DNA of 64,000 nt from CAG-103 sp905215475 (GCA_905215475.1 CAJMPW010000001.1:62001-126000); one strand, 5' to 3'; shown: positions 33,042-42,545, counted from the first letter of the stretch. Program-made: numbers and translations. Notes: a model not told the origin generated them from the letters alone.

Positions 33042-33935
33042 TTACTTCTCCTCCTTTTCACGTGCGGCTTCCTCAGCGTCGGCCATGGCCTGCAGATTGC
33101 AGTAGTGGTGGCGGCGCTCAAACACCTTCTGCTCCTGCGCCTCGTAGATCTTGGAGCGGGCGATCGCCTCGTCAAAGTCGACAAGGTGGCCGTCAAACTC
33201 CGGACCGTCGACACAGGTGAACTTCATCTTGCCGTCCACGGTCAGGCGGCAGCCGCCGCACATACCGGAGCCGTCGATCATGATGCAGTTCATATCGACC
33301 ATCGTTGCCACGCCGTATTCCTTTGTGATCTGGCACACGAACTTCATCATCGGCAGCGGTCCGATGCAGATGCAGTGGTCATACTGCTTGCCCTCGGCCT
33401 TGGCCTTCTCCAGCAGCTCCTTGAGCTTGACGGTGGTGAAGCCCTTCTCGCCGTAGGTGCCGTCGTCGGTCATCATGTACAGATGATCGCAGCAGGCGCG
33501 CATCTCTTCCTCGAGCACGACGATGCCCTTGGTGCGGAAGCCCGCGATGATGTCAACATCGCAGCCGAGACGGTGCGCTTCCTTGGCCTGCGGCCATGCG
33601 ATGGCGCAGCCCGAGCCGCCGCCGACGACAACGACCTTGTGCATATCGTCAAACTCGGCGGGGTTGCCGAGCGGACCGACGACGTCGGCCACATAGTCGC
33701 CGGCCTTCTTGCTGGCGAGCAGAGCCGTCGTGCTGCCGACGCGCTGCATGATGACCGACACGGTGCCGGCCTCACGATCATACGAGGAGATCGTGATGGG
33801 CATGCGCTCGCCGAACTCGTCGACGCGGAACATCAGGAACTGACCCGGCTGTGCCTTGCGGGCGACCAGCGGAGCCTCGAACGTGACGCGGAACATATTG
33901 TCAGATAATCTTTCGTTATTGACGATTTTGAACAT
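33042..33935 (-). CDS. nfnA: NADH-dependent ferredoxin:NADP oxidoreductase small subunit
   Basis: A 297-residue FAD/NAD-binding protein of the PyrK/ferredoxin reductase type. It shows the FAD region ERMPITISSYD, the NAD-binding VVVVGGGSGCAIAW, and near the C-terminus the [2Fe-2S] motif CIMIDGSGMCGGCRLTVDGKMKFTCVDGP. With nfnB immediately downstream it forms NfnAB. The ATG at 33935 has GAGGTG 6 bp upstream; a GTG 9 bp earlier is not needed. The C-terminal tail is charged and helical. Confidence 0.9.
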   Translation of the reverse strand: MFKIVNNERLSDNMFRVTFEAPLVARKAQPGQFLMFRVDEFGERMPITISSYDREAGTVSVIMQRVGSTTALLASKKAGDYVADVVGPLGNPAEFDDMHKVVVVGGGSGCAIAWPQAKEAHRLGCDVDIIAGFRTKGIVVLEEEMRACCDHLYMMTDDGTYGEKGFTTVKLKELLEKAKAEGKQYDHCICIGPLPMMKFVCQITKEYGVATMVDMNCIMIDGSGMCGGCRLTVDGKMKFTCVDGPEFDGHLVDFDEAIARSKIYEAQEQKVFERRHHYCNLQAMADAEEAAREKEEK

Positions 33936-33955
33936 GAAAATCACCTCAAGACGTT

Positions 33956-33984
33956 ATTATAGCGGAATCGAAAAAATTGCACAA
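33956..33984 (-). promoter_or_regulatory. Promoter of nfnAB
   Basis: TTGTGC and TATAAT on the minus strand, 17-bp spacer, 21 bp before the nfnA ATG. The rest of the gap to 34163 is A-rich and holds only a small GC hairpin (34085-34108). Confidence 0.75.
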
Positions 33985-34141
33985 GAGAGAAACGAAAAAT
34001 CTAAATTTTAACAGGCAAAACGACAAAAAACCGTGAACCTGCACAAAGATTTACATACTTTTCTGAGCAGAAAGACAAGCACCCGCGGCGCGAAAACGAA
34101 CGCCGCGCAGCGCTGTTTTCCTTGAAAAAGGGAGAAAAAGA

Positions 34142-34193
34142 GAGAAAATACAAAAACGGAAACGCCGCCTGTTCCGATTCCGGGACAGGCGGC
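34142..34193 (-). terminator. Terminator of the phosphoketolase gene
   Basis: A 12-bp stem GCCGCCTGTTCC / GGGACAGGCGGC (one G-T pair), followed on the minus strand by GTTTCCGTTTTTGTATTTTC. Confidence 0.75.
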
Positions 34194-34234
34194 TGGTGTT
34201 CGGTATGGAGGTCGTTCGGCGCGCTCGGGCACGC

Positions 34235-36628
34235 TCAGCGCTCGGAGCTTGTGGCGGCGCTGGTGCTGCCGGCCCACTGCCAGTTGGCGATCTCGGGCAG
34301 GTCGACGCCGTGCGCGGCGATGTACTGCCGGTGCTCGACGAGCTTGTCGCGCATCTGCTGCACGGTGTAGGCGCCGCGGTTGCCGAGCTGGGGCAGGCGC
34401 TTGACGACATCGATGACAAGGTGGAAGCGGTCGAGCTCATTGAGCACGCGCATGTCAAACGGCGTCGTGATCGTGCCCTCCTCGACGTAGCCGCAGACGA
34501 ACATGTTCTGGTTGCGGCGGGTGTAGGTCAGCTCGTGGATGAGCTTCGGGTAGCCGTGGAAGGCGAAGATGACGGGCTTGTCCTTTGTGAAGATGAGGTC
34601 ATAGTCCTCGTCCGTGAGACCGTGCGGGTGGTCGGAATGCGGCTGGAGCTTCATGAGGTCGACTACGTTCACGACGCGCACGCGCACCTCCGGCAGCTTC
34701 TCGCGCAGGATGGTCACGGCGGCGAGCGTCTCGAGCGTCGGCGTGTCGCCGCAGCAGGCCATGACGACGTCGGGCTCCGCGCCCTGGTCGCTGCTGGCCC
34801 ACTCCCAGATGCTCACGCCCTGCGTGCAGTGGCGCACGGCCTGCTCCATGGTCAGCCACTGCGGCCGCGGATGCTTGGAAGCCACGATGACGTTGATATA
34901 GTTCCGGCTGCGGATGCAGTGGTCAAAGCAGCTCAGGAGGCAGTTTGCGTCCGGCGGCAGATAGATGCGCACGACATCGGCCTTTTTATTCGCAACGTGG
35001 TCGAGGAAGCCCGGGTCCTGGTGCGTAAAGCCGTTGTGATCCTGCTGCCACACGTTCGAGGCGAGCACGTAGTTGAGCGAGGCGATGTCCTGCCGCCAGG
35101 GCAGCTGGTTGCAGACCTTGAGCCACTTGGCGTGCTGCGCGACCATGGAGTCCACGATGCGGATGAAGGCCTCGTAGCTGTTGAAAAAGCCGTGGCGGCC
35201 GGTCAGCAGGTAGCCCTCGAGCCAGCCCTCGCACATGTGCTCCGAGAGCATGGAGTCCATGACGCGGCCGTCCGGGTCGAGAAACTCGTCGCTGTCCGTC
35301 GCCTCGGCGACCCAGCGGCGGCCCGTGACCTCAAACACCGGGCTCAGACGGTTGGAGGCGGTCTCGTCGGGGGCGAAGATGCGGAAGTTGCGCGCGTCCA
35401 TGTTCTCGCGCATGATGTCGCGCACAAACGCGCCGAGCACGGTCATGTCCTGCGCCTCGACGGCGCCGGGCGCCGGCACGGGCTGCTCATACGTGCGGAA
35501 GTCCGGTATGCGCAACTCGCGTAGCAGCAGACCGCCGTTTGCGTGGGGGTTTGCGCCCATGCGGCGCTGTCCCTTCGGCGCAAGGGCCTGCAGCTCGGGG
35601 ATGAGCGTGCCGTTGTCGTCAAAGAGCTCCTCGGGATGGTAGCTGCGCAGCCACTCCTCGAGCTGCACGAGGTGCTCGGGCTTGTCCATCGCGATCGGCA
35701 CCTGATGCGCGCGGAACGATCCCTCCACCTGCTTGCCGTCCACTTCCTTTGGGCCGGTCCAGCCCTTCGGCGCGCGGAACACGATCATCGGCCAGTAGGG
35801 GCGCGCGGTGTCGTGCGCGGTGCGCGCGTGCTGCTGGATGGCGTGGATCTCCTCAATGGCCCAGTCCATTGTCTCGGCCATTTTGGCGTGCATCTCGGCG
35901 GGATCGTCGCCCTCGACAAAGCGCGGCTCCCACCCGCAGCCGCGGAAGAACATCTCGAGCTCTTCGTGGCTGATGCGGGAAAAGAGCGTGGGATTGGCGA
36001 TCTTGAAGCCGTTGAGGTGCAGAATCGGCAGCACCGCGCCGTCCGTGATGGGGTTGACGAACTTGTTGCCGTGCCACGCGGTGGCGAGCGGGCCGGTCTC
36101 GGCCTCGCCGTCGCCGACGACACAGGCGGCGATCAGGTCGGGGTTATCCATCACGGCGCCGAAGGCATGCGCGAGCGAATAGCCCAGCTCGCCGCCCTCG
36201 TGGATGGAGCCCGGCGTCTCGGGCGCGACATGGCTCGGGATGCCGCCGGGGAACGAAAACTGCTTGAACAGGCGCTGCATGCCGGCTGCGTCGCGCGTGA
36301 TATTCGGGTACACGTCGGTGTACGAGCCGTCGAGATAGTCCTGCGCGACCATGGCGTTGCCGCCGTGGCCGGGGCCGGAGAGATAGATCATATCGAGGTC
36401 ATATTCGTTGATGACGCGGTTGAGGTGCGTGTAGATGAAGTTCTGGCCGGGCACGGTGCCCCAGTGGCCGACGATCTTCTTCTTGATGTCGCGCTCGGTT
36501 AGCCGCCGGCGCAGCAGCGGGTCGTCGAGCAGGTAGAGCTGGCAGGCGGACAGATAGTTTGCCGCGCGCCACCAGGCGTCCATCTTGGCCAGCAGCTCCG
36601 GTGTGGGTGCAAACGCTTCGTTTTTCAT
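34235..36628 (-). CDS. xfp: Xylulose-5-phosphate/fructose-6-phosphate phosphoketolase
   Basis: A thiamine-diphosphate enzyme of 797 residues that cleaves xylulose-5-P (and possibly fructose-6-P) to acetyl phosphate. Diagnostic segments are VGHWGTVPGQNFIYTHLNR, YLSGPGHGGNAMV, SIHEGGELGYSLAHAFG, the ThDP site VVGDGEAETGPLA, and HQDPGFLDHVANKKADVVRIYLPPDANCLLS. Length is standard. The start has AGGAGG 8 bp upstream. It follows two flavoprotein genes by 49 bp with only a tiny hairpin between, so it may be cotranscribed with them, although its metabolic role is separate. Confidence 0.96.
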   Translation of the reverse strand: MKNEAFAPTPELLAKMDAWWRAANYLSACQLYLLDDPLLRRRLTERDIKKKIVGHWGTVPGQNFIYTHLNRVINEYDLDMIYLSGPGHGGNAMVAQDYLDGSYTDVYPNITRDAAGMQRLFKQFSFPGGIPSHVAPETPGSIHEGGELGYSLAHAFGAVMDNPDLIAACVVGDGEAETGPLATAWHGNKFVNPITDGAVLPILHLNGFKIANPTLFSRISHEELEMFFRGCGWEPRFVEGDDPAEMHAKMAETMDWAIEEIHAIQQHARTAHDTARPYWPMIVFRAPKGWTGPKEVDGKQVEGSFRAHQVPIAMDKPEHLVQLEEWLRSYHPEELFDDNGTLIPELQALAPKGQRRMGANPHANGGLLLRELRIPDFRTYEQPVPAPGAVEAQDMTVLGAFVRDIMRENMDARNFRIFAPDETASNRLSPVFEVTGRRWVAEATDSDEFLDPDGRVMDSMLSEHMCEGWLEGYLLTGRHGFFNSYEAFIRIVDSMVAQHAKWLKVCNQLPWRQDIASLNYVLASNVWQQDHNGFTHQDPGFLDHVANKKADVVRIYLPPDANCLLSCFDHCIRSRNYINVIVASKHPRPQWLTMEQAVRHCTQGVSIWEWASSDQGAEPDVVMACCGDTPTLETLAAVTILREKLPEVRVRVVNVVDLMKLQPHSDHPHGLTDEDYDLIFTKDKPVIFAFHGYPKLIHELTYTRRNQNMFVCGYVEEGTITTPFDMRVLNELDRFHLVIDVVKRLPQLGNRGAYTVQQMRDKLVEHRQYIAAHGVDLPEIANWQWAGSTSAATSSER

Positions 36629-36677
36629 CGTGAAAACCTCCTTATATGATATGACAGAATGTGCCGTTCGGCACGGA

Positions 36678-38270
36678 TCATGCTTCGTTTTGCAGCGCTT
36701 TGATCACGCACTCGGCGCAGCGCAGTCCGTCCACGGCGGCGCTGGTGATGCCGCCGGCATAGCCTGCGCCCTCGCCGCAGGGGTAGAGCCCCTGCACGCC
36801 GGTGCTGCACCGGTCGTCCCCGCGCACGATGCGCACGGGGCTGCTCGAGCGGGTCTCGGGCGCGGTGAGCACGGCATCGGGGTCATCGAAGCCGCGCAGC
36901 TTTTTGCCGAAGACCGGCAGCGCCTGCGCAAGCGTCGCCGTGATGCGCTGCGGCAGCACGTCGTGCAGGTCGCACCACGTCACACCGGGGCGGTAGGTCG
37001 GCTGCACGCGGCCGGGGGCGGTGCTTGCGCGCCCGGCGAGAAAATCGCCCACGCGCTGCGCCGGGGCGTGGTAATTGCCGCCGCCGCACACATAGGCGCG
37101 CTGCTCGATGCTGCGCTGCCAGTACATACCGCCGAGGGTGCTCTTATCCGGGAAATCCTCCGGATGCAGCGTCACGAGCACGGCGGCGTTGGCATTTTCC
37201 CCGTCGCGGCGGGAGTTGCTCATGCCGTTGGTGCACACACCGCCCGCCTCCGACGCGGCGGCGAACACCTCGCCGCCCGGACACATACAAAACGTGTACG
37301 CGCTCGATCCGTCCGGCAGGTGGCAGGAGAGGCTATAGTCCGCCGCGGGCAGATGCTCTGCCGCCGCGCCGTACTGCGCGGTGTTGATGTCAGACTGCCG
37401 GTGCTCGATGCGCACACCCATGGAAAACGGTTTCGGCTCCATCGGTATGCCCTGCGCGTGCAGCATTTCGAATGTGTCGCGCGCGCTGTGCCCGATCGCA
37501 AGGATGACCTGCTGCGCCGGGAGCGTGTACTCCCCCTCGGGACTGTGCACGGTCAGCGCCGTGATGCGTTCGTCCTGCGTGGACAGTCCGGTCATCCGGT
37601 GACCGAAGCGCACCTCGCCGCCGCGCACGATGACCTCGTGCCGGAGGCTTTGCACGACCTCGACGAGCACGTCCGTGCCGATGTGGGGCTTGGCGTCATA
37701 GGTGATGTGCTCCGGCGCGCCGTGCGCCGCAAACTCCGCAAGCACGAAGCCGATGCGCGCGTCGTGCGTGCCGGTGTTGAGCTTGCCGTCGGAGAATGTG
37801 CCCGCGCCGCCCTCGCCGAACTGCACGTTGCACTCGGGGTCAAACGCGCCGCCCGCGCGAAACGCGGCGATCTGTGCGCTGCGCGTCCTGGCGTCCGGTC
37901 CGCGCTCGAGCACGATGGGTCTTGCGCCCGCGCGCGCAAGCAGGAGCGCGGCAAACATCCCCGCCGGGCCGAAGCCCACGATCACGGGGCGCGTCTCCGG
38001 CGGTGCGATGTGCGGGATGGGATAGGTCTTTTCGTGGGTGATCGCGGCGCTGCGGCAGCGGCGGACGAGACGCTGCTCATCTCCGCGCACGGTCACGCCG
38101 ACGGTGTAGACATAGTGGATGTCGTCCTTTTTGCGCGCATCGAGAGATTTTTTGCGGATCCGCAGACCGGTGATGTCGTCGGCCGGGATCTTCAGCGCCT
38201 TGGCTGCCAACGTCTTGAGCGCTGTCTCGTCCGCACCGGGGGCGAGCTTCAGGTTCGGGATCGAGATCAT
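36678..38270 (-). CDS. FAD-dependent oxidoreductase (COG2509 type)
   Basis: A 530-residue flavoprotein. A roughly 95-residue N-terminal domain precedes the FAD fold with PVIVGFGPAGMFAALLLARAG. Further patterns are VQFGEGGAGTFSDGKLNTG, FSMGVRIEHRQSDIN, SFCMCPGG-like AYTFCMCPGGEV, and the C-terminal GLYPCGEGAGYAGGITSAAVDG. The family is widespread in anaerobes and described as an uncharacterised dehydrogenase. The ATG at 38270 overlaps the stop of the previous flavoprotein gene (ATGA), with GGGAGGG before it. Confidence 0.88.
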   Translation of the reverse strand: MISIPNLKLAPGADETALKTLAAKALKIPADDITGLRIRKKSLDARKKDDIHYVYTVGVTVRGDEQRLVRRCRSAAITHEKTYPIPHIAPPETRPVIVGFGPAGMFAALLLARAGARPIVLERGPDARTRSAQIAAFRAGGAFDPECNVQFGEGGAGTFSDGKLNTGTHDARIGFVLAEFAAHGAPEHITYDAKPHIGTDVLVEVVQSLRHEVIVRGGEVRFGHRMTGLSTQDERITALTVHSPEGEYTLPAQQVILAIGHSARDTFEMLHAQGIPMEPKPFSMGVRIEHRQSDINTAQYGAAAEHLPAADYSLSCHLPDGSSAYTFCMCPGGEVFAAASEAGGVCTNGMSNSRRDGENANAAVLVTLHPEDFPDKSTLGGMYWQRSIEQRAYVCGGGNYHAPAQRVGDFLAGRASTAPGRVQPTYRPGVTWCDLHDVLPQRITATLAQALPVFGKKLRGFDDPDAVLTAPETRSSSPVRIVRGDDRCSTGVQGLYPCGEGAGYAGGITSAAVDGLRCAECVIKALQNEA

Positions 38271-39475
38271 CGGCAAGCCCTCCCGGCCGCGCGGCCGCTG
38301 GCCCACGCCCACTGCAGGTTGAAGCCGCCGCAGTCGCCGTCGATGTCCAGCACCTCGCCGCAGGCGTACAGCCCCGGCACGAGCCGGCTCTGCATCGTCA
38401 CGGGGTCGAATTCGTCCGTGCGCATACCGCCGGCCGTGACCTGCGCGCTCTCAAAGCCCTCCGTGCCGCGCACCGGCAGCGCGAAGCCCTTTGCCGCGCG
38501 CACGAGCGCCTTGAGCTCATCGTCCGTCACGTCGCCGAGCGGCCGGGCGCCGGGGATGTCGGCATAGCGCAGCAGCATCTTGCCCACGCGATTGTGCACC
38601 GTGCCGGTCAGCACCTCTTCGCACGGGAGCGCGGGCGCGAGTTTGCGCCGCTTCTGCAAAAATGCCAGACACTCCGGCGCGCTGTGCGCCCGCAGCAGGT
38701 CGAGCGTCACGGTCTGCCCCTCGCCGCCGCAGCTGGCTGCGCGCGAGATCTCAAATACGGCCGGACCGGACACGCCCTTTTCCGTGAACTGCACCTCGCC
38801 CGCGCTGCGCGCGAGCACCTTGCGGCCTTGCGTGAGCGTCACGCGCGCATCGGCGCGCACACCCTTGAGTGCGCGCGGATAGGTCGGCTCGGTCGTCAGC
38901 TGCACGAGCGCGGGGTGCAGCGCCGTGCGCCGGTGGCCGAGACTTTGCAGCAGGGTGTAGCCGTCGCGCACGCCGCCGGCCTTCGCTCCGGCGACACCGC
39001 CGCACGCGATGATGACGCGCTCGGCGGAAAACCGTTCGCTGTCCGTCTCGACGACGAAGCCGCGCCCCTGGCGGCGCACGGCCGTCACGGCGTTGCCCGT
39101 GTGCAGGGCGATGTTCGGCCGCGCGAGCGCAAAGCGCAGCACATCCACGACACTGTTGGCCGCGTTCGAGAGCGGATACACGCGCCCGCCCGGCTCGGTC
39201 ACGGTCAGAAGACCGTGCGCGGCAAACCAGTCGAGCGCCGCGGCGGGCGGAAAGGCCGCAAGTGCGCGCTCAGCAAACTCCGGCTGCGTGCCGTGATAGT
39301 TTTCGGGCGCGGCGCCGGCGTTGGTCAGGTTGCAGCGGCCGTTTCCGGTCACGGCAAGCTTGCGCCCCACGCGCGCCTGGCGCTCAAAGAGCAGGATCTC
39401 ATTTTCCGGGGTTTCGGCGGCGGTCAGCGCGGCCATCATGCCGGACGCGCCCGCGCCGATGACTGCGATCGTCAT
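38267..39475 (-). CDS. HI0933/BaiN-family flavoprotein
   Basis: A 402-residue NAD(P)/FAD-dependent oxidoreductase. The FAD-binding start is TIAVIGAGASGMMAALTAA, followed by the family mark GRKLAVTGNGRCNLTN and, at the end, VPGLYACGEVLDIDGDCGGFNLQWAWASG. BaiN from Clostridium scindens belongs here, but most members have no known substrate. The start has CGGAG 7 bp upstream. It overlaps the second flavoprotein gene by 4 bp. Confidence 0.9.
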   Translation of the reverse strand: MTIAVIGAGASGMMAALTAAETPENEILLFERQARVGRKLAVTGNGRCNLTNAGAAPENYHGTQPEFAERALAAFPPAAALDWFAAHGLLTVTEPGGRVYPLSNAANSVVDVLRFALARPNIALHTGNAVTAVRRQGRGFVVETDSERFSAERVIIACGGVAGAKAGGVRDGYTLLQSLGHRRTALHPALVQLTTEPTYPRALKGVRADARVTLTQGRKVLARSAGEVQFTEKGVSGPAVFEISRAASCGGEGQTVTLDLLRAHSAPECLAFLQKRRKLAPALPCEEVLTGTVHNRVGKMLLRYADIPGARPLGDVTDDELKALVRAAKGFALPVRGTEGFESAQVTAGGMRTDEFDPVTMQSRLVPGLYACGEVLDIDGDCGGFNLQWAWASGRAAGRACR

Positions 39476-39570
39476 GGCGATGCTCCGTTTCTGTCGTAAT
39501 TTTCTTCCCTTATTAAACCACACTTTGCCCGCAAACACAAGAAAACCGCACAGCGCGCCTGCGCTCCCGC

Positions 39571-39611
39571 AAACGAAAAACGGAGGCAGCCGGCAGGACT
39601 GTCTCCGTTTT
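39571..39611 (-). terminator. Terminator of the marR-type gene
   Basis: Stem AAAACGGAGGCAG / CTGTCTCCGTTTT (one G-T pair), followed on the minus strand by TTTTTCGTTT. Confidence 0.75.
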
Positions 39612-39622
39612 CGCAGCGGTGT

Positions 39623-40069
39623 TTACTTGGGCTGCACGTCACACTCGGGCATCAGCTCGTCCGACATGACGGTCAGCACGTGCGCAAAGGTCTCCAGCTC
39701 CTCGGGCGTGAAGCGCTCACGGATGCGCCCGAGCACGGTGTCAATGTAGCTCTGCATGAGACCGTTGTAGCTGTAAAACTTGTCCGAGAGCTTGAGATGA
39801 TACTCGCGCCGGTCGGTGTCGGAATTCTCCTTGACGATATAGCCCTTGCGGATGAGATTGTTGACCTTGTAGGTCGCGTTGGACTGCGAGATGCCGAGAA
39901 AGTCCGCAAACTGACCGATCGTCGGCGCGTTGAGCTCATGAATGACCTCAACGGAGAACGCCTCCATCGCGCTCAGCGAACCCTCACGTTCCCGCACCTG
40001 TGAAAACAGGCGGCGGAAAAACTGCAGCTTAAACTTCTCATATACACGCTGAAAATCCTGCTCCATCAT
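39623..40069 (-). CDS. MarR-family transcriptional regulator
   Basis: A 148-residue winged-helix regulator. The DNA-binding part is clear: APTIGQFADFLGISQSNATYKVNNLIRKGYIVKENSDTDRREYHLKLS. Flanking helices form the usual dimer interface. The start is one of two adjacent ATGs (40069 or 40066) after GGGGGGAG. Nothing nearby reveals the ligand; it sits in its own transcription unit downstream of the HdeD-like gene. Confidence 0.9.
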   Translation of the reverse strand: MMEQDFQRVYEKFKLQFFRRLFSQVREREGSLSAMEAFSVEVIHELNAPTIGQFADFLGISQSNATYKVNNLIRKGYIVKENSDTDRREYHLKLSDKFYSYNGLMQSYIDTVLGRIRERFTPEELETFAHVLTVMSDELMPECDVQPK

Positions 40070-40099
40070 CGGCCGCTCCCCCCTTGCTCCTTTTGTTGC

Positions 40100-40128
40100 A
40101 GCATATTTTCCCTTCTTTTTTACACCAA
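40100..40128 (-). promoter_or_regulatory. Promoter of the marR-type gene
   Basis: TTGGTG and TATGCT on the minus strand with a 17-bp spacer, 31 bp before the ATG. Confidence 0.5.
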
Positions 40129-40129
40129 A

Positions 40130-40178
40130 GCGGCAAAAAAGTAAAGACCCGGACGCGGAGAAAATGTCTGCATCCGGG
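40130..40178 (-). terminator. Terminator of the LUD-HdeD operon
   Basis: A 9-bp stem CCCGGATGC / GCGTCCGGG (one G-T pair) followed by TCTTTACTTTTTT on the minus strand. Confidence 0.7.
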
Positions 40179-40202
40179 CAAATTCGCAAAACGCAGCGGT
40201 GT

Positions 40203-40844
40203 TTACGGCGCTTTCGGTCCGGCGTCGGGCTTGTCCTCGCCGATGACCTCGCCGGTCGTCTCGACAGCGGTGGCATCGTCGACAAGGTTGCGCACGGCGG
40301 CCTTGACGTCCTTGACAAAGACGGCGGCGTACACGACGGTGCAGAGGTTTTGCACGCCGTCGACGATGAGCGACACGCCCATCATGATCGTGAGCACCTG
40401 CTTGCCGTTGAAGGGGTTAAAGACCAGCAGCACGCCCAGCACGAGACACACGACCGTGCACACGAGCGTGACCCACCACGAGTGTGCGCCCATGCGCCGC
40501 GAATCGACGGCGACCTGCAGCTTAAAGACGCTGTCGACGAGCACGAGCAGACCGATCATGACCGAGAGCACGTCCGTCAGTGCGCTCGCGCGCCAGAGCA
40601 TGAGCGCGCCGAGGATGATGCAAAACAGCCCCACGGCAAAGTCAAAGCGGATGGCCACACCTTCGACCTCGCGGATGAAGTAGAGCACGATCTTCATCAG
40701 ACCGAACACGGCCATGGCAGCGCCGAGGATGCGGCAGATCATGATCAGTGACGTCTCGGGATTGGCGACAAGGTAAATGCCGAGGAGCAAAAACATCGCG
40801 CTGAGCACGACATAGCTCCACTTGATGCGCTTAAAGATCTTCAC
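40203..40844 (-). CDS. HdeD/DUF308-like membrane protein
   Basis: A 213-residue protein with six membrane helices arranged as three pairs (VVLSAMFLLLGIYLV; MICRILGAAMAVFGLMKIVLYFI; FAVGLFCIILGALML; LSVMIGLLVLVDSVFKL; and two more), the DUF308/HdeD layout, with a polar acidic C-terminal tail. The start is GTG 40844 with AGGAGG 7 bp upstream. It follows the LUD gene by 12 bp. Function is unknown in clostridia; HdeD is linked to acid resistance in E. coli. Confidence 0.8.
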   Translation of the reverse strand: MKIFKRIKWSYVVLSAMFLLLGIYLVANPETSLIMICRILGAAMAVFGLMKIVLYFIREVEGVAIRFDFAVGLFCIILGALMLWRASALTDVLSVMIGLLVLVDSVFKLQVAVDSRRMGAHSWWVTLVCTVVCLVLGVLLVFNPFNGKQVLTIMMGVSLIVDGVQNLCTVVYAAVFVKDVKAAVRNLVDDATAVETTGEVIGEDKPDAGPKAP

Positions 40845-40856
40845 GTGAATGCCTCC

Positions 40857-41453
40857 TTACAGGCCGAGCGGCTCGTCGATGAGCACGACCTCGACCTTGG
40901 CCATGTCCATCATCTGTCCCCAGAGCACGAGCAGCGCGTTGCAGCCGCGGCTCTTGCTGCGGCAGTCGACACAGCGCTCAAGTTCGTGGCACGGCTGGTC
41001 GCCGTCAAAGCGCTTCATGTTCTGCACGGCGGCGGTGTTGCGCGCGCGCGACAGGGCGCTGTCAAAGTCGGGGCAGAGCTTGTTCGTGCCCGCGACGATG
41101 TACACCGTCTTGCCGATGCCGTAGACCATGGCGGCGAGGCGGTTGCCGCGGCCGTCGATGTTGAGGATCTGGCCGTCGGCGGTGATGGCGTTGGCGCTGC
41201 TGAGATACACGGGTGCGGTCAGCGCGTTGTCGAGCGTGGCAAAGCCCGGTGTGCGCCAGTGCCACCAGACGGTGTTGTGCTCCGCCAGACGGTCATACAG
41301 ACCGAGCTGGTCAATGGTCTTGCTGCCGCCGATGCCGACGGTCGTGCCGTCGATCGCGCCGTTGAGATAATCCGCCGCCTCGGCAGCCGTGGCAAAATGC
41401 TGCACGGCGAAGCCGCGGCCGGTCAGGGCGCGGATGGTCGTTTCAATGTCCAT
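40857..41453 (-). CDS. LUD-domain protein (LutC/YkgG-like)
   Basis: A 198-residue protein made of one LUD domain, with TVGIGGSKTIDQLGLYDRL and VYLSSANAITADGQILNIDGRGNRLAAMVYG. A C-terminal cysteine group (HELERCVDCRSKSRGCN) is common in the clostridial version. The LutAB partners of lactate utilisation are absent, so its job is uncertain. ATG 41453 has GGAGG 8 bp before it and a strong promoter lies 39 bp upstream. Confidence 0.85.
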   Translation of the reverse strand: MDIETTIRALTGRGFAVQHFATAAEAADYLNGAIDGTTVGIGGSKTIDQLGLYDRLAEHNTVWWHWRTPGFATLDNALTAPVYLSSANAITADGQILNIDGRGNRLAAMVYGIGKTVYIVAGTNKLCPDFDSALSRARNTAAVQNMKRFDGDQPCHELERCVDCRSKSRGCNALLVLWGQMMDMAKVEVVLIDEPLGL

Positions 41454-41491
41454 GGGACATGCCTCCATAAAATAGAATTGGGTCTGGTTTT

Positions 41492-41520
41492 ATCCTACCA
41501 TTCCGAGCCGCCGCTGTCAA
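41492..41520 (-). promoter_or_regulatory. Promoter of the LUD-HdeD operon
   Basis: TTGACA and TAGGAT on the minus strand, 17-bp spacer. It is back-to-back with the PAP2 promoter. Confidence 0.8.
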
Positions 41521-41540
41521 TTTCCTTTGCGGCTTTGCGG

Positions 41541-41569
41541 TTGAATCCGTGTGTGTGTTTTGCTATAAT
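41541..41569 (+). promoter_or_regulatory. Promoter of the PAP2 gene
   Basis: TTGAAT (41541-41546) and TATAAT (41564-41569), spacer 17 bp, 33 bp before the ATG. Confidence 0.8.
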
Positions 41570-41602
41570 GGCGGCAGAAATCTTCAGAGGGGAGACCGCT
41601 CT

Positions 41603-42544
41603 ATGCAGCTTCTTTATGCGCTGGCTGAGCTGCGCACACCGTTTTTGGACGCGGTGCTCGGCGCACTCACCAACTGCGGCGGCGAACTTGTGTTCATGGC
41701 CGCTGCCATCATCGTGTTCTGGTGCGTGAGCAAGTCCTGCGGGTACTATATGCTCACGGTCGGCTTCGTCGGCACGATCGTCAACCAGTTTCTCAAGCTT
41801 GTCTTTCGCATCCCGCGCCCGTGGGTGAAAGACCCGGATTTTCAGATCGTCGAGAGCGCCCGCGCCGAGGCCACCGGCTACTCGTTCCCGAGCGGACACA
41901 CGCAAAATGTCTTTGCGTCCTTCGGCTGTCTCGGCCGCTGGACGAAGCGGACATGGCTGCGCGTGGTCTGTGCGCTGCTGATCGTGGTCACGGCGTTTTC
42001 GCGGATGTATCTCGGTGTGCACACGCCGCTGGATGTCGGCGTGTCGTTCGGCATCGGGCTCATGCTGGTGTTCGCGCTCTATCCGCTCTTTCGGGACATT
42101 GACAGCCATCCGAAGCGGCTCTATCTGCTCTTTGCCGGCATGGCGGTGCTGAGCGCTGCCTACCTGCTCTACGCCGAGCTCTGGCCGTTTCCCGCGGATG
42201 TGGACGCGGCGAACCTCGCCTCCGGGCGCAAGAACGCGTACACGCTGCTCGGCGCGGTGCTGGGCATGACGTTTGCCTATTGGCTCGATTGCAGGTATGT
42301 GCACTTTGACGTGCGCGCCGTCTGGTGGGCGCAGGTGCTCAAGACCGTGCTCGGTCTTGCCATTACGATCGGGCTGCGCGCCGCGCTCAAAGCGCCGCTG
42401 CTCGCACTGTGCGGCGGGCATAATGCAGCCAACCTCATCCGCTACGCGCTCATGGTGATCTTTGCCGCCGGTATCTGGCCGATGACCTTCGGCTGGTTCG
42501 GCCGTCTCGGGCGGAACAAACCTGCGTCCGGCGCGTCAGATTGA
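41603..42544 (+). CDS. PAP2-family membrane phosphatase
   Basis: A 313-residue polytopic protein. The three catalytic motifs of the type 2 phosphatidic acid phosphatase family are present: KLVFRIPRP, the PSGHT motif (YSFPSGHTQN) and SRMYLGVHTPLDV. About eight membrane helices are predicted, more than in minimal PAP2 enzymes, with an extra C-terminal set after residue 170. Such enzymes recycle undecaprenyl or other lipid pyrophosphates. Start at 41603 with GGGGAG upstream. Confidence 0.9.
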   Translation: MQLLYALAELRTPFLDAVLGALTNCGGELVFMAAAIIVFWCVSKSCGYYMLTVGFVGTIVNQFLKLVFRIPRPWVKDPDFQIVESARAEATGYSFPSGHTQNVFASFGCLGRWTKRTWLRVVCALLIVVTAFSRMYLGVHTPLDVGVSFGIGLMLVFALYPLFRDIDSHPKRLYLLFAGMAVLSAAYLLYAELWPFPADVDAANLASGRKNAYTLLGAVLGMTFAYWLDCRYVHFDVRAVWWAQVLKTVLGLAITIGLRAALKAPLLALCGGHNAANLIRYALMVIFAAGIWPMTFGWFGRLGRNKPASGASD

Positions 42545-42545
42545 A